Assembly (NCBI GenBank): GCA_002709005.1
Contig: PAPH01000021.1
Span: 98,183 to 162,182 of the forward strand
Length of the DNA: 64,000 nt
From: Hyphomicrobiales bacterium
Lineage (GTDB): Bacteria; Pseudomonadota; Alphaproteobacteria; Rhizobiales; Rhizobiaceae
Direction: 5' to 3'
Part shown: positions 55,070 through 64,000 of the stretch, piece by piece
How the letters are laid out: each line of letters starts with the position of its first letter
How positions within the stretch are numbered: the first letter of the stretch is position 1
Notes under the pieces: model-generated
What the model was told of the DNA's origin: nothing
The model's database searches: none
Seen by the model: only the letters and a program-made list of their open reading frames with translations
Translations under genes and position numbers: made by a program

Positions 55070-56343
55070 CCCTCTATCTCGTCGCCTTCCTGGTCTGCCT
55101 CGTCCTCGGCATTCCGATAGCCTTTTCGCTGGGTCTGGCCTCCGTCGTCTACCTGCTGGTCAACGACCAGTGGCAGTTGATGATCGGCTTTCCCCAGAAG
55201 ATGCTCTCGGGCATCGACAATTTCGTCCTGCTGACGATCCCCTTCTTCATTCTCGCCGGCAACCTCATGAACTCGGCGAACCTGACGCGCGAAATCGTGC
55301 GCTTCGCCCAGATGATCATCGGCCGGGTGCGCGGCGGGCTCGCGGTCGTCAACGTCATCGCCTCGATGATGTTCTCCGGGGTTTCCGGCGCGGCTACCGC
55401 CGAAGCCTCCGCCATCGGCGCGGTGATGATCCCGGCCATGACGCGCGACGGCTATCGCCCGGCCTATGCGGCAGCCCTGACCGCGGTCGGCTCCATCCTG
55501 GGCCCGCTCGTCCCGCCGTCCCTGTCGCTCATTCTCTACGGCGTGCTCACCGGCACGTCGATCGCCGACCTGTTCATGGCCGGCATCGCACCCGCCTTCG
55601 TGCTTTGCGGCTTCCTCGTGGTCTATACGCTGTGGCGCGCCCGCGTCGAGGATCACCCGCTGCCCGAAACGGTCGCGCCGGGGGACCGGGCGGGCATCGC
55701 GATCAAGGCCGTTCCTGCACTCTTCCTGCCGGTCATCATCGTCGGCGGCATCCGCGCGGGCGTCTTCACCCCGACCGAAGCCGCAGCGGTGGCCGCGCTG
55801 TACGCCCTCATCATTGGCGCCGTCATCTATCGCACGCTCTCCTTTTCGAAGATCGCCCAGGCCTTCTACGATACCGCTACGATGACGGCCGGCGTCATGC
55901 TGATCGTGGCGATGGCCTCGATGACCTCGTTCATCCTGGGCATCGAGAATATCCCCCAGGCGGTGGCCACCAGTCTGCGCGGCATCACCGAAACGCCCTG
56001 GCTGATGATCCTTCTCCTCAACGCGGTGCTGCTCGTCCTCGGGCTTTTCCTCGAGCCGCTCGCAGCGCTCGTCCTGGCAATGCCGATCCTCAACCAGATC
56101 TTCCCGATGCTCGGCATGGACCCGGTGCAGTTCGGCGTCATGGTGGTGCTCAATCTGATGATCGGCATGATCACGCCGCCGGTGGGGCTCTGCCTCTTCA
56201 TCGTCTCGACGATTGCGCGGGAGCCGCTGGAGCGCGTGTCCCTCGCCGCCTTGCCGATGATCGGGCTTGCCCTTCTGGTGCTTCTTCTCACCGCGTTCGT
56301 GCCCGCGCTGACGCTGACCCTTCCCACGCTGTTTGGAGGCTGA
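55066..56343 (+). CDS. TRAP transporter large permease (DctM family)
   Basis: 425 residues from the ATG at 55066, overlapping dctQ by four bases. About 12 membrane segments. Family marks are FVLLTIPFFILAGNLMNSANLTREIVRFAQMIIGRVRGGLAVVN, MMFSGVSGAATAEASAIG and the repeat near FEPLAALVLAMPILNQIFPMLGMDPVQFGVMVVLNLMIGMITPPVGLCLF. It forms the sodium-driven translocation pore with DctQ. It is followed by an IclR gene after one base. Confidence 0.95.
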   Translation: MTLYLVAFLVCLVLGIPIAFSLGLASVVYLLVNDQWQLMIGFPQKMLSGIDNFVLLTIPFFILAGNLMNSANLTREIVRFAQMIIGRVRGGLAVVNVIASMMFSGVSGAATAEASAIGAVMIPAMTRDGYRPAYAAALTAVGSILGPLVPPSLSLILYGVLTGTSIADLFMAGIAPAFVLCGFLVVYTLWRARVEDHPLPETVAPGDRAGIAIKAVPALFLPVIIVGGIRAGVFTPTEAAAVAALYALIIGAVIYRTLSFSKIAQAFYDTATMTAGVMLIVAMASMTSFILGIENIPQAVATSLRGITETPWLMILLLNAVLLVLGLFLEPLAALVLAMPILNQIFPMLGMDPVQFGVMVVLNLMIGMITPPVGLCLFIVSTIAREPLERVSLAALPMIGLALLVLLLTAFVPALTLTLPTLFGG

Positions 56344-56344
56344 C

Positions 56345-57130
56345 GTGACCGACAAGGAACGAACGAACCTCAACAACCAGTCGACGATCGCGGCCTTCGC
56401 CATTCTCGAGGAGATGGCCAGGCACAGCGAGGCCTGCCGCGGCACCGATCTCGCCTCGTCGCTGGGCATGCCGCGGGCCCGGGTCTACCGCTATCTCCAG
56501 ACACTGGTGACGCTCGGCTATGTCCGTCAGGATCCAGCGACGGAGCGCTACCGGCTCACGCTCAAACTGTTCCATCTCGGCCAGGCGATCGCCGACGGCA
56601 CGCAGCTCACCTCGGTGGCGCGTCCCCTGATGGTGGCGCTGCGCGACGAGGTGCGGCAGACGGTGACCCTGTCCATTCCCGAAGAGAACGGAATGCGGGT
56701 CCTCGATATCGTCCGCGTCGAAACCCCGGTCCAGATCGTCACCAAGCCAGGCGCCCTTCTGCCTCTTCACAATTCCGCGCAGGGCAAGCTCGCACTTGCC
56801 TTCGGGCCTCCGAGCTACCGCGAGACCGTCCTTGCCGGACACGCCGGGGGCGACCCGGCCTATGCCGGCCTCGATCCGGAAAAGCTCGATCGCCAGGTCG
56901 CGCTCGCCCGCACGACCGGCTGGACGTTCGCGCCGGAGGAAATTCTGCCCGGCGTCAACGCCGTATCGTCGCCGATCTTCGATGTGGAAGGCCGCTTCGT
57001 CGCGACCATCACCGTCGTCGGTTCGGTGCAGGACATCAAACCCGAACCCGGCGAGATCTACATCGCGGCCGTTACCCGAACAGCCCGCAAGATCTCGGCA
57101 GAACTTGGATGCATGGAGTACCCCACATGA
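56345..57130 (+). CDS. IclR-family regulator of the TRAP/hydantoinase operon
   Basis: 261 residues from a GTG start at 56345, with GGAGG five bases upstream; a TTG 12 bases earlier would place the ribosome site inside the gene. The winged helix is ATIAAFAILEEMARHSEACRGTDLASSLGMPRARVYRYLQTLVTLGYV. The effector domain has the C-terminal GVNAVSSPIFDVEGRFVATITVVG signature. It overlaps the next gene by four bases (ATGA). It probably binds the tandem 18-bp sites upstream of dctP. Confidence 0.92.
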   Translation: MTDKERTNLNNQSTIAAFAILEEMARHSEACRGTDLASSLGMPRARVYRYLQTLVTLGYVRQDPATERYRLTLKLFHLGQAIADGTQLTSVARPLMVALRDEVRQTVTLSIPEENGMRVLDIVRVETPVQIVTKPGALLPLHNSAQGKLALAFGPPSYRETVLAGHAGGDPAYAGLDPEKLDRQVALARTTGWTFAPEEILPGVNAVSSPIFDVEGRFVATITVVGSVQDIKPEPGEIYIAAVTRTARKISAELGCMEYPT

Positions 57131-59199
57131 AGCGATATTCACTGGCCATCGACATCGGCGGCACCTTTACCGACGCGGTTCTTCTGGATTCCGATGGCGT
57201 GGCGCATGTCGACAAGACGCTGACCACCCACAACGATCTTCTCGAAGGCTTCTTCCGGGGCGTCGATCTGGTGACCGGCCGCGCCGGTATCGAGCCGACG
57301 CAGATAGACGACGTCGTCGTTCACGCCACGACTGTCGTCACCAACGCGCTCATTGAACGCAAGGGGCCTCCGGTCGCACTGATCCTGACCGAGGGCTTCC
57401 GCGACATCCTCTATATCCGCGACGAACATCGCTACGACATGTACGATCCGCAGATCGAGTTCGCCGAGCCGCTGATCCCGTCGGAACGCACCTTCACCGT
57501 CAAGGAACGGACTTTTGCCGATGGCACGGTGGGCACCTCCGTCGATCGGGACGAAGTTCTCGACGTCATCCGCCAGTGCCGGGAGAAAGGCATCGTCTCG
57601 GTCGCAGTCTGCCTGCTCAATTCCTATCGTAACGGCTCGAACGAAGCGGAAATCCTGAAAATCTTCTCCGAGGAAGCACCCGACATCTACGTGTCGCTGT
57701 CCTCCGTCATCGCCCCGCAGATGCGCGAATATCTCCGCGCCTCGACGGTCGCGATCAACGCGTACACGGTGCCGATCACCCGGCCCTATCTCACCGCCCT
57801 CATCGCGGAGTTGAAGAACCGCGGCTTCGATCAGCAGCCGCTGATCATGCTGTCAAACGGCGGCGTTATCGGCGCCGAGCGCGCGGCGACCATGCCGGTG
57901 CGGATGATCGAGAGCGGCCCGGCTGCCGGCGCCCTGGTCGCCTGCTATTTCAGCCGCATCTTCGGCATCCCGGATCTCATTTCCTTCGACATGGGCGGCA
58001 CCACCGCCAAGGCCTGCATGGTGCAGAACCACGAGCCGCTGGTCACCGGCAATTTCGAGGTCGACCGCCGCTACCGCTTCAAACCGGGTTCGGGCATGCC
58101 GATCACCGTGCCCTCGATCGACATGATCGAGATCGGCGCCGGCGGCGGCTCGATCGCCTGGGTCGACGATCTCGGCCTGTTGCGCGTCGGCCCTGAATCG
58201 GCCGGCTCCATGCCCGGCCCCGTCTGCTACGGGCGCGGCGGCACGAATCCTTGCGTCACCGATGCGGATCTGGTGCTCGGCATCCTGAGCGCCGAGCGGT
58301 TCCTGGGCGGCGACATGCAGCTCGATCTCGCGGGCGCAGAGGCCGCCTATGACAAGCTCGGCGAGACGCTGAACCTGCCGCGCCACCGCGCCGCCTGGGG
58401 TGTATTCGAGGTGGTCTGCGAACAGATGGCGGCCGCCACCCGCACCCACGCCACCGAGCGCGGCATCGACTATCGCGGCCTGCCGATGCTCGCCTTCGGG
58501 GGGGCCGGTCCGGTCCATGCCTGCATGGTCGCCGAGCTTACCGAAAGCAGCAAGATCATCTATCCCCCGCTGGCCTCTGTGCTCTCCGCCTTCGGCACGC
58601 TGGTAACCCCTGCGCAGATCGACCTCGTGCGCAGCCACGTCTCCACTCTCGATACGATCGACTGGCAGGCCGTCGACAAAGTGCTCGACAGCATGGTGAG
58701 CGAGGGATCGACCGCGCTCGGCGAGGCCGGCATCCGCAAGGAAGATTTCACCTTCACCTTCTCGCTTGAGATGCGCTACCTCGGCCAGCAGTCCGAGATC
58801 CGCATCGACCTCTCCGGCGATCCGCGCGAGGCCCGCGACGTCGACGCCATCAAGCAGCAGTTCGAGAGCGAATACGAGCATCAATACGGCCTCAAGCTCG
58901 ACGGCATGGCGATCGAGGTCGTCAACTGGCTTGTCACCGCCTCCGGCCGTCAGCCCGAACGTGGCGCATCCCCCGCTATCGCAGCCACCGGACGTGGCGA
59001 GGAAACCCGCCCGGTCCACATCCGAGGTGAAGCCGTCGAGGTGCCGGTCTGGCAGCGCAACGCCATCGGCGCGGACGACCGCATCGAGGGGCCGGTGGTC
59101 ATCGAGGAACGCGAAACGACGATCTTCATCCTCAAGGAGTGGATCGTGACACGACATGAAAGCGGCAGCCTTGTTGCCGAGAAATCGGGAGTGAACTAA
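57127..59199 (+). CDS. Hydantoinase/oxoprolinase family A subunit (HyuA-like)
   Basis: 690 residues from the ATG at 57127. The ATP-type acetate/sugar-kinase-like fold is indicated by LAIDIGGTFTDAVLLD at the N-terminus and DMGGTTAKACMVQ near residue 295. Later blocks are ARTHATERGIDYRGLPMLAFGGAGPVHA and the TLD-like C-terminal region. With HyuB it forms an ATP-dependent enzyme that opens cyclic amides (N-methylhydantoin, 5-oxoproline) or carboxylates ketones (acetone, acetophenone). The exact substrate is unknown. Confidence 0.92.
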   Translation: MKRYSLAIDIGGTFTDAVLLDSDGVAHVDKTLTTHNDLLEGFFRGVDLVTGRAGIEPTQIDDVVVHATTVVTNALIERKGPPVALILTEGFRDILYIRDEHRYDMYDPQIEFAEPLIPSERTFTVKERTFADGTVGTSVDRDEVLDVIRQCREKGIVSVAVCLLNSYRNGSNEAEILKIFSEEAPDIYVSLSSVIAPQMREYLRASTVAINAYTVPITRPYLTALIAELKNRGFDQQPLIMLSNGGVIGAERAATMPVRMIESGPAAGALVACYFSRIFGIPDLISFDMGGTTAKACMVQNHEPLVTGNFEVDRRYRFKPGSGMPITVPSIDMIEIGAGGGSIAWVDDLGLLRVGPESAGSMPGPVCYGRGGTNPCVTDADLVLGILSAERFLGGDMQLDLAGAEAAYDKLGETLNLPRHRAAWGVFEVVCEQMAAATRTHATERGIDYRGLPMLAFGGAGPVHACMVAELTESSKIIYPPLASVLSAFGTLVTPAQIDLVRSHVSTLDTIDWQAVDKVLDSMVSEGSTALGEAGIRKEDFTFTFSLEMRYLGQQSEIRIDLSGDPREARDVDAIKQQFESEYEHQYGLKLDGMAIEVVNWLVTASGRQPERGASPAIAATGRGEETRPVHIRGEAVEVPVWQRNAIGADDRIEGPVVIEERETTIFILKEWIVTRHESGSLVAEKSGVN

Positions 59200-60746
59200 T
59201 GGACGGCGTAGAACTTCAGATCCTCTGGAGCAACCTGATCGGCATCGTCAGCGAACAGGCGCGCGCTCTCCAGCGCATCGCCTTCAGCCCCATCGTGCGC
59301 GAGGCGGGCGACCTCGCCAACGGCCTGTTCGACGAGAAGGCCCGCATGGTGGCCCAGGCCGTGACCGGCACGCCCGGCCACATCAACTCGCTCGCCGCGG
59401 CGGCCAAGAACCTGCTCGCCCATTGCGACGCCAACAGCCTGAAGCCCGGCGACGTGCTGATCACCAATGACCCGTGGATGTCGGCCGGCCACTTCTTCGA
59501 CATCACCGTGCTCTCCCCGATCTTCCGCAACGATCGCATCATCGGCTATGCCGGCTCGACCATCCACCATTCGGATATCGGGGGCTACGGCATCGGTTCG
59601 GGCGCCCGCGATATTCACGAGGAAGGTCTCTGGATCCCGGTCATGAAGCTTTATGACGAAGGCAAGCCGAACGAGACGCTGTTCCAGATCATCCGCCGCA
59701 ACGTGCGTACGCCCGATGCCCTGATGGGCGATCTCGGAGCCCAGGTCTCCTCCGGCATCATCGCCTCGGACCGATTGAACGCATTGTGTGATCGCTACGG
59801 GCTCGAGGATATTTCCGACCTGTCGGAAGAAATCATAGCGCGCTCGGAAAGTGCGACCCGCGACGCCATCCGGAAATTGCCGGGCGGTACCTATCACGGC
59901 AGTTCGACCTTCGACGTGCCCGGCGGCCAGACGATCCTGCTCAAGACCGCAGTGACGATCGACAGCGACAAGGGCGAGATCACCGTCGACTTCGAGGGCT
60001 CCTCGGGTCCGTCGAACATGGGCATCAACGTGGTGCCGGCCTATACCCATGCCTACACCACCTTTGCGGTGCGATCCTCGCTCAATCCCGACCTTCCGAA
60101 CAACGCCGGCTCTCTGGCGCCGATCAAGCTGAAGCTGCCCGACAGCTGCGTGGTCAACGCCAAGTACCCCTCGCCCGTCAATGCCCGCCATGTCGTGGGC
60201 ATGTACGTGCCCTTCCCCATCCTCAAGGCATTGGCGCAGGTGATCCCCGATCAGGTGATCGCCGAGGGCTCGGGCGCGGTCTGGACCATCCAGATCCAGG
60301 GCACAGGGAAGGACGGCAAGCCGTTCACCTCCTCGATGTTCAACTATTCGGGCGGCATGGGCGCACGCGCCACGAAGCCCGGCATTTCGGCGGTCTGCTA
60401 TCCGACGGGCGTTTCCGCCGTTCCGGTGGAAGTGCTCGAAGCCTCCTATCCGATCGCGTTCACCTGCAAGGAGCTGGAGCACGGCAGCGGTGGCGACGGC
60501 AAGTTCCCCGGTGGCGACGGCCAGCGTATCGGCTACCGGATGCGCACGGATCGCCCGTGGCTCCTCAACACCATCCCCTCGCGCCTCAAATCCGGACCCG
60601 AGGGGCTGAAGGGCGGCAAGGACGGTGCGGCGGGCGTCTTCCAGATCAACGGTGAATCCGTGGAGGATACAAGAAAGCGGGAAATGCAGCCCGACGACGA
60701 GGTCTTCATGATCACGCCGGGAGGCGGCGGATACGGGGCCGCCTGA
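59199..60746 (+). CDS. Hydantoinase/oxoprolinase family B subunit (HyuB-like)
   Basis: 515 residues; its ATG shares one base with the hyuA stop (TAATG). HyuB signatures are LITNDPWMSAGHFFDITVLSPIF, HHSDIGGYGIGSGARDIHEEG, NMGINVVPAYTHAYTTFAVR and a C-terminal MITPGGGGYG. It is the partner that, with HyuA, carries out the ATP-dependent ring opening or carboxylation. Length is normal for this subgroup. It overlaps the aldolase start by one base. Confidence 0.92.
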   Translation: MDGVELQILWSNLIGIVSEQARALQRIAFSPIVREAGDLANGLFDEKARMVAQAVTGTPGHINSLAAAAKNLLAHCDANSLKPGDVLITNDPWMSAGHFFDITVLSPIFRNDRIIGYAGSTIHHSDIGGYGIGSGARDIHEEGLWIPVMKLYDEGKPNETLFQIIRRNVRTPDALMGDLGAQVSSGIIASDRLNALCDRYGLEDISDLSEEIIARSESATRDAIRKLPGGTYHGSSTFDVPGGQTILLKTAVTIDSDKGEITVDFEGSSGPSNMGINVVPAYTHAYTTFAVRSSLNPDLPNNAGSLAPIKLKLPDSCVVNAKYPSPVNARHVVGMYVPFPILKALAQVIPDQVIAEGSGAVWTIQIQGTGKDGKPFTSSMFNYSGGMGARATKPGISAVCYPTGVSAVPVEVLEASYPIAFTCKELEHGSGGDGKFPGGDGQRIGYRMRTDRPWLLNTIPSRLKSGPEGLKGGKDGAAGVFQINGESVEDTRKREMQPDDEVFMITPGGGGYGAA

Positions 60747-61510
60747 TGGACTGCCGGCGCGACTTTGCCGAGAGGCTGAGGGGCGGCAAGCCGCTCGCGG
60801 GCGTCTTCGTGAAATCCCGCGATCCCGCGCATGTCGAAATCCTCGCACTCGCGGGTTTCGACTTCGTGGTGATCGACGCGGAACACGCCGGTTTCGGTCG
60901 CGCCGATATCACCACAATGACGATGGCCGCCCGCGCCGGCGGCCTGGCGGCACTGGTGCGCATCCCGCCGGACGAACCCGGCTGGATCGGCATGTGCCTC
61001 GATGCGGGAGCGGCGGGCATCATGGTCCCGCAAGTGCCCGATGCCGAAACCGCCGCCAATCTCGCCCGCCGGATGCGTTTCGGTCCGGGCGGATCGGGCT
61101 TCTCGCCATCAACGCCGGGCGCGCTGTACGGCGCGCGCGGTATTGCCGGTCATCTTGAAGCGCGACCGGAGGAGACCGTGCTCGTCTGCCAGATCGAATC
61201 TCCCTCCGCGGTCGGGAACGCCGCCGAAATTGCGGCCATCCCCGGCGTCGACGCGCTTCTCGTCGGTCCGGTCGATCTCGCGGTTTCCGCCGGGTTCACC
61301 GACCCCGCGGCTGCCGAAGTCGCCGCCATGAGCCGCGAGGTGCTAACGGCAACCAAGGGAACGGCGGCGGCGGGCGGACTGTTTCTTTCCGACATCACGC
61401 AGATCCCCGCATGGCGCGAGGCCGGCGCGACGCTCTTCATCACAGGCACCGATCAGGGGTTTCTGGCCTCGGCCGCCCGGCGGGCACTGCCTGCCTTCGA
61501 CGACGCCTGA
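60746..61510 (+). CDS. HpcH/HpaI-family aldolase, second copy
   Basis: 254 residues, start overlapping hyuB's stop by one base (TGATG). Family features are AGVFVKSRDPAHVEILALAGFDFVVIDAEHAGF (Asp and Glu-His), IMVPQVPDAETAANLARRMRFG, ALYGARGIAGHLEARPEE and DALLVGPVDLAVSAG. It cleaves or forms a 2-oxo-4-hydroxy acid. It ends the TRAP/hyu operon and probably acts on the acid released by HyuAB. It is distinct from the paralogue at 34142-34924. Confidence 0.87.
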   Translation: MDCRRDFAERLRGGKPLAGVFVKSRDPAHVEILALAGFDFVVIDAEHAGFGRADITTMTMAARAGGLAALVRIPPDEPGWIGMCLDAGAAGIMVPQVPDAETAANLARRMRFGPGGSGFSPSTPGALYGARGIAGHLEARPEETVLVCQIESPSAVGNAAEIAAIPGVDALLVGPVDLAVSAGFTDPAAAEVAAMSREVLTATKGTAAAGGLFLSDITQIPAWREAGATLFITGTDQGFLASAARRALPAFDDA

Positions 61511-61843
61511 AACTCAACCTGCGGCCACATCCATCATCGGCAATCGGACCGTCGCGCCGGCGAGCACAGTGCGCGCGGCGCTTGCTCTTGCCGCAACCCG
61601 GCCAGCCAACATCGGACAACTCACCGGTAAAATTGGCATAATAATCCGGCGCTTAGATTAATTCGATCAAATTCGCTCAAAAATAAGATTGACTCTGATT
61701 TTTTCTTCTCCCAAGCTTTGTGGCAAGGTTGGTCGGGAAGCTCGACGGTGCGCGGGTGGATCGGGACATTCGTCCGGTCCGCCCGTTCAAAGAGAAGCGG
61801 TTTTCGGCGCAGCCTGCATCGTCCTTCCAGTATGGGGTAAGAT
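61511..61843. promoter_or_regulatory. Gap of about 330 bases upstream of the second sugar-ABC operon
   Basis: A tandem direct repeat AATTCGATCA-AATTCGCTCA lies at 61660-61679, followed by TTGACT at about 61689. Downstream is a T-rich stretch. These are promoter or operator candidates. No gene is seen; a ribosome site GGGTAAG lies before the binding-protein ATG. Confidence 0.4.
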
Positions 61844-63082
61844 ATGAAATCCATGACCTTCAAGGCCGCCCTCGTCGCGGCCACGCTGTTCTCCACCGTG
61901 CCGGGCCAGGCCGCCGACCAGCTTTCGGTTCTGCTGCCGCCCTGGGGCACGCTTCCCAAGGAACTCACCGACGAATTCGCGGCCAAGCAGGGGGTTGAAC
62001 TCGACACCCAGACGCTCGGCTGGGACGAGATCCGTACCAAGATCGTCACCTCGATGGTCGCCAACACCGCGCCGGCAAGCGCGACCGAGGTCGACTGGTC
62101 CTGGGTCGGTCAGTTCGGTGCCGCCGGCTGGTACCAGCCGCTCAATGACGGGATCGCCGAAGACGTTCTCGCCGACGTGCCGACCGCCAGCATCTTCAGC
62201 TATGACGGCAACGTGCTGGGCGTGACCTACAACAACGACTTCCGCGTCATGATCTACAACAAGAACCACCTCACTGACGCCGGCGTGGAAGCGGTTCCGA
62301 CGACGCCGGACGAACTTCTGGCGGCAGCCCGGGCCGTCAAGGAAAAGGGCATCGCCGATCATCCGATCGGCCTGCCGCTTTCGGCCAGCGAAGGCACCTC
62401 GACGGCCTGGTATCTGCTCACCAAGGCTTTCGGCGGCGACCTGTTCGACGAAAACTTCGAACCGCTGTTCACCGATCCGGAATCGGCCGGCTACAAGGCG
62501 ATGGAATTCGAAATCTCCGCACTTGAGGAAGGTCTCATCGACCCGGCCGCCACGGGGCTCAAGGACGTCGAGATCCAGGAACTGTTCAAGAGCGGCAAGA
62601 TCACCTTCGACGTCGCCGGCTGGGCGGGCAACCTCTCGGTCTACACCGACGCCGAAAAGTCGCAGGTGGCCGACGGCGCGGCTGCGGCACTGATGATCTC
62701 GACCACAGGCAAGGCCCGCACCATCGGCCTTCCGGAAGCCGTCGGCATCCCGACGGGCGCCGAAAACAAGGACGGTGCGGTCGCCTTCATCAACTGGCTG
62801 CTCGAGCCGGAAATCCAGATCGCCGCCTATGAAACGCTGGGCAACCTTCCGGCCCGCCTTTCGGTGCTCGAAAAGCTCAACGCCGACGGCAAGCTGGTCG
62901 AGGGCGACATCATCCTCAAGCAGGCGGCCCTCGTCGAACCGATGTTCGCCCAGGGCGCGCCGGCCTGGTATCCGGATTTCTCGACTTCCGTTTCGAGCAA
63001 CCTCAATCTCGCCGCCAAGGGCCAGATCACGGTCGAGGAAGCGGTGAACAACATCGCCGCCGACGTGGAAGCCGCGAAGTAA
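61844..63082 (+). CDS. Sugar-type ABC solute-binding protein (SBP_bac_1 family)
   Basis: 412 residues. Signal peptide KSMTFKAALVAATLFSTVPGQAA. The mature protein has the family 1 pattern: LGWDEIRTKIVTSMVANTAPA, TPDELLAAARAVKEKGIADHPIGLPLSASEGTSTAWYLL and FINWLLEPEIQIAAYETLGNLPARLSVL. It is followed by a MalF-like permease gene after 28 bases. The substrate may be a sugar, a polyol or a sugar acid; not decidable here. Confidence 0.9.
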   Translation: MKSMTFKAALVAATLFSTVPGQAADQLSVLLPPWGTLPKELTDEFAAKQGVELDTQTLGWDEIRTKIVTSMVANTAPASATEVDWSWVGQFGAAGWYQPLNDGIAEDVLADVPTASIFSYDGNVLGVTYNNDFRVMIYNKNHLTDAGVEAVPTTPDELLAAARAVKEKGIADHPIGLPLSASEGTSTAWYLLTKAFGGDLFDENFEPLFTDPESAGYKAMEFEISALEEGLIDPAATGLKDVEIQELFKSGKITFDVAGWAGNLSVYTDAEKSQVADGAAAALMISTTGKARTIGLPEAVGIPTGAENKDGAVAFINWLLEPEIQIAAYETLGNLPARLSVLEKLNADGKLVEGDIILKQAALVEPMFAQGAPAWYPDFSTSVSSNLNLAAKGQITVEEAVNNIAADVEAAK

Positions 63083-63110
63083 GGTCCCGGTCCCGGAACC
63101 TCCAACAGGC

Positions 63111-64000
63111 ATGACGACAATGACAGACCGCGCCCAGACATCCAGTTATCGACCAACCGCCGGATCGACGGGCGCGGTCTATGTCCTGCCCGTGGCCCTC
63201 ATCATGGGGTCGCTGGTCCTCATCCCGCTCGTCTTCACGGTGATCGACAGCCTCTATCGCGTCGATCCGATGCGGGCCGGCACGCCCTTCGTCGGGCTTG
63301 CCAACTACATCCAGTCCTTCAAGGACCGGAACGTTCTCCAGGCCTGGAACAACACCTTCGTCTTCGTGGCGATGACGGTGGCGATCCAGACCGTTCTCGG
63401 CCTTTCGGCCGCCCTTCTTCTCAATCGGGTCCGCTTCGGTCGATCGATCCTGCTCGCAGCACTCGTGCTGCCCTGGTGCCTGCCGCCGGTAGTCAATGCC
63501 GTGGTCTGGGGCTGGATATTCAATCCGTCCTACGGCGTCCTCAATCAGGTTCTCGGCTCACTGGGCCTGATCGAACCCGGCCATGTCTGGTTCAACGACC
63601 GGATGACCGCGCTCTTTCTCATCGCCCTCGTGCACGCCTGGCGGATGATGCCGCTCACCGCGATCATCCTGCTCGCCTCGCTGCAATCGATCCCGCGCGA
63701 TCTCTATGAAGCCGCGCGTATGGACGGCGCCGGTGCCATCGGCCTCTTCCGGCTGGTCACACTGCCACTGATTTCGGGCGGGCTCGCCATCGCACTCAGC
63801 CAGTCGACGGTCTTCGCCTTCAACATGTTCGACGAAGCCTGGATCCTCAACGGCACGAGCCTCGATACCCGCTCCATCATCATCCAGGTCTACATGTCCG
63901 CGTTCCAGTCGCTGAAGTTTTCCTACGGCATGGCGCTGAGCGTGCTTGCCATGCTGGCTTCGCTGATCGTCTCGGCGGTCTATGTGGTGCGCGTCTATTC
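63111..64000 (+). CDS. Sugar-type ABC permease (MalF-like), partial
   Basis: At least 296 residues; cut by the window end. Starts MTTMTDRAQTSS (a second ATG at 63120 is possible). Six membrane segments are evident. The binding-protein-dependent permease motif is RDLYEAARMDGAGAIGLFRLVTLPLISGGLAIAL near residues 198-231. Presumably a MalG-like permease and an ATPase follow outside the window. Confidence 0.9.
   Translation, partial: MTTMTDRAQTSSYRPTAGSTGAVYVLPVALIMGSLVLIPLVFTVIDSLYRVDPMRAGTPFVGLANYIQSFKDRNVLQAWNNTFVFVAMTVAIQTVLGLSAALLLNRVRFGRSILLAALVLPWCLPPVVNAVVWGWIFNPSYGVLNQVLGSLGLIEPGHVWFNDRMTALFLIALVHAWRMMPLTAIILLASLQSIPRDLYEAARMDGAGAIGLFRLVTLPLISGGLAIALSQSTVFAFNMFDEAWILNGTSLDTRSIIIQVYMSAFQSLKFSYGMALSVLAMLASLIVSAVYVVRVY

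Overview
This 64 kb window comes from a GC-rich alphaproteobacterial genome, most likely a member of the Hyphomicrobiales (Rhizobiales). The signs are the gene families and their order: nrdHIEF, a pseudoazurin-nirK-nirV group beside nnrR and nnrS, a stachydrine-type Rieske demethylase set, and many ABC and TRAP uptake operons each paired with its own catabolic enzymes and local regulator. No phage, plasmid backbone, CRISPR array, rRNA or tRNA was seen. The window is mostly accessory metabolism.

Layout. 1-2.3 kb: the N-terminal part of a secreted IPT/TIG protein and two uncharacterised ORFs. 2.4-6.7 kb: the class Ib ribonucleotide reductase operon nrdHIEF on the minus strand, preceded by a cobalamin riboswitch and an NrdR-box-like promoter. 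7.4-15 kb: a sugar-type ABC transporter, two SGNH esterases of the perhydrolase/arylesterase type and a ROK regulator, with a ROK-like palindrome between the divergent halves. 15.2-20.6 kb: a LysR regulator, a Rieske N-demethylase, its reductase and an StcD/DgcA-like flavoprotein, a likely betaine (stachydrine or glycine betaine) demethylation unit. 20.9-25.8 kb: denitrification genes (nirV, nirK, pseudoazurin, nnrR, DUF1858, nnrS) with TTG-N8-CAA boxes in both divergent promoters. 26-27.4 kb: an MscS-type channel with a BON domain.

28-31.3 kb: a MocR-type regulator, a cysteine-rich divergent GntR protein behind a 12-bp-arm inverted repeat, and an orphan solute-binding protein. 31.4-43.9 kb: a ten-gene minus-strand operon (GntR, proline racemase-family epimerase, amino-acid ABC transporter, ALDH, GMC oxidoreductase, aldolase, DadA-like oxidase, 2-hydroxyacid dehydrogenase) with a divergent ALDH. 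The combination suggests degradation of a hydroxylated or otherwise substituted cyclic or D-amino acid, but no single known pathway fits it fully. 44.4-52.4 kb: LysR plus hglS, D-2-hydroxyglutarate dehydrogenase, ALDH7, aminotransferase and an AmaA-like oxidase, together the route L-pipecolate to 2-oxoglutarate. 53-61.5 kb: a TRAP transporter, cupin, IclR regulator, hydantoinase/oxoprolinase pair and HpcH aldolase, controlled by tandem 18-bp operators. 61.8-64 kb: the start of another sugar-type ABC operon, cut by the window end.

The most interesting items are the doubly regulated nrd operon, the unassigned ten-gene amino-acid operon, the sugar-ABC/esterase/ROK locus and several precise palindromic operators that pair with an adjacent regulator gene. 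All functions are read from sequence motifs and family knowledge; no database search was possible.
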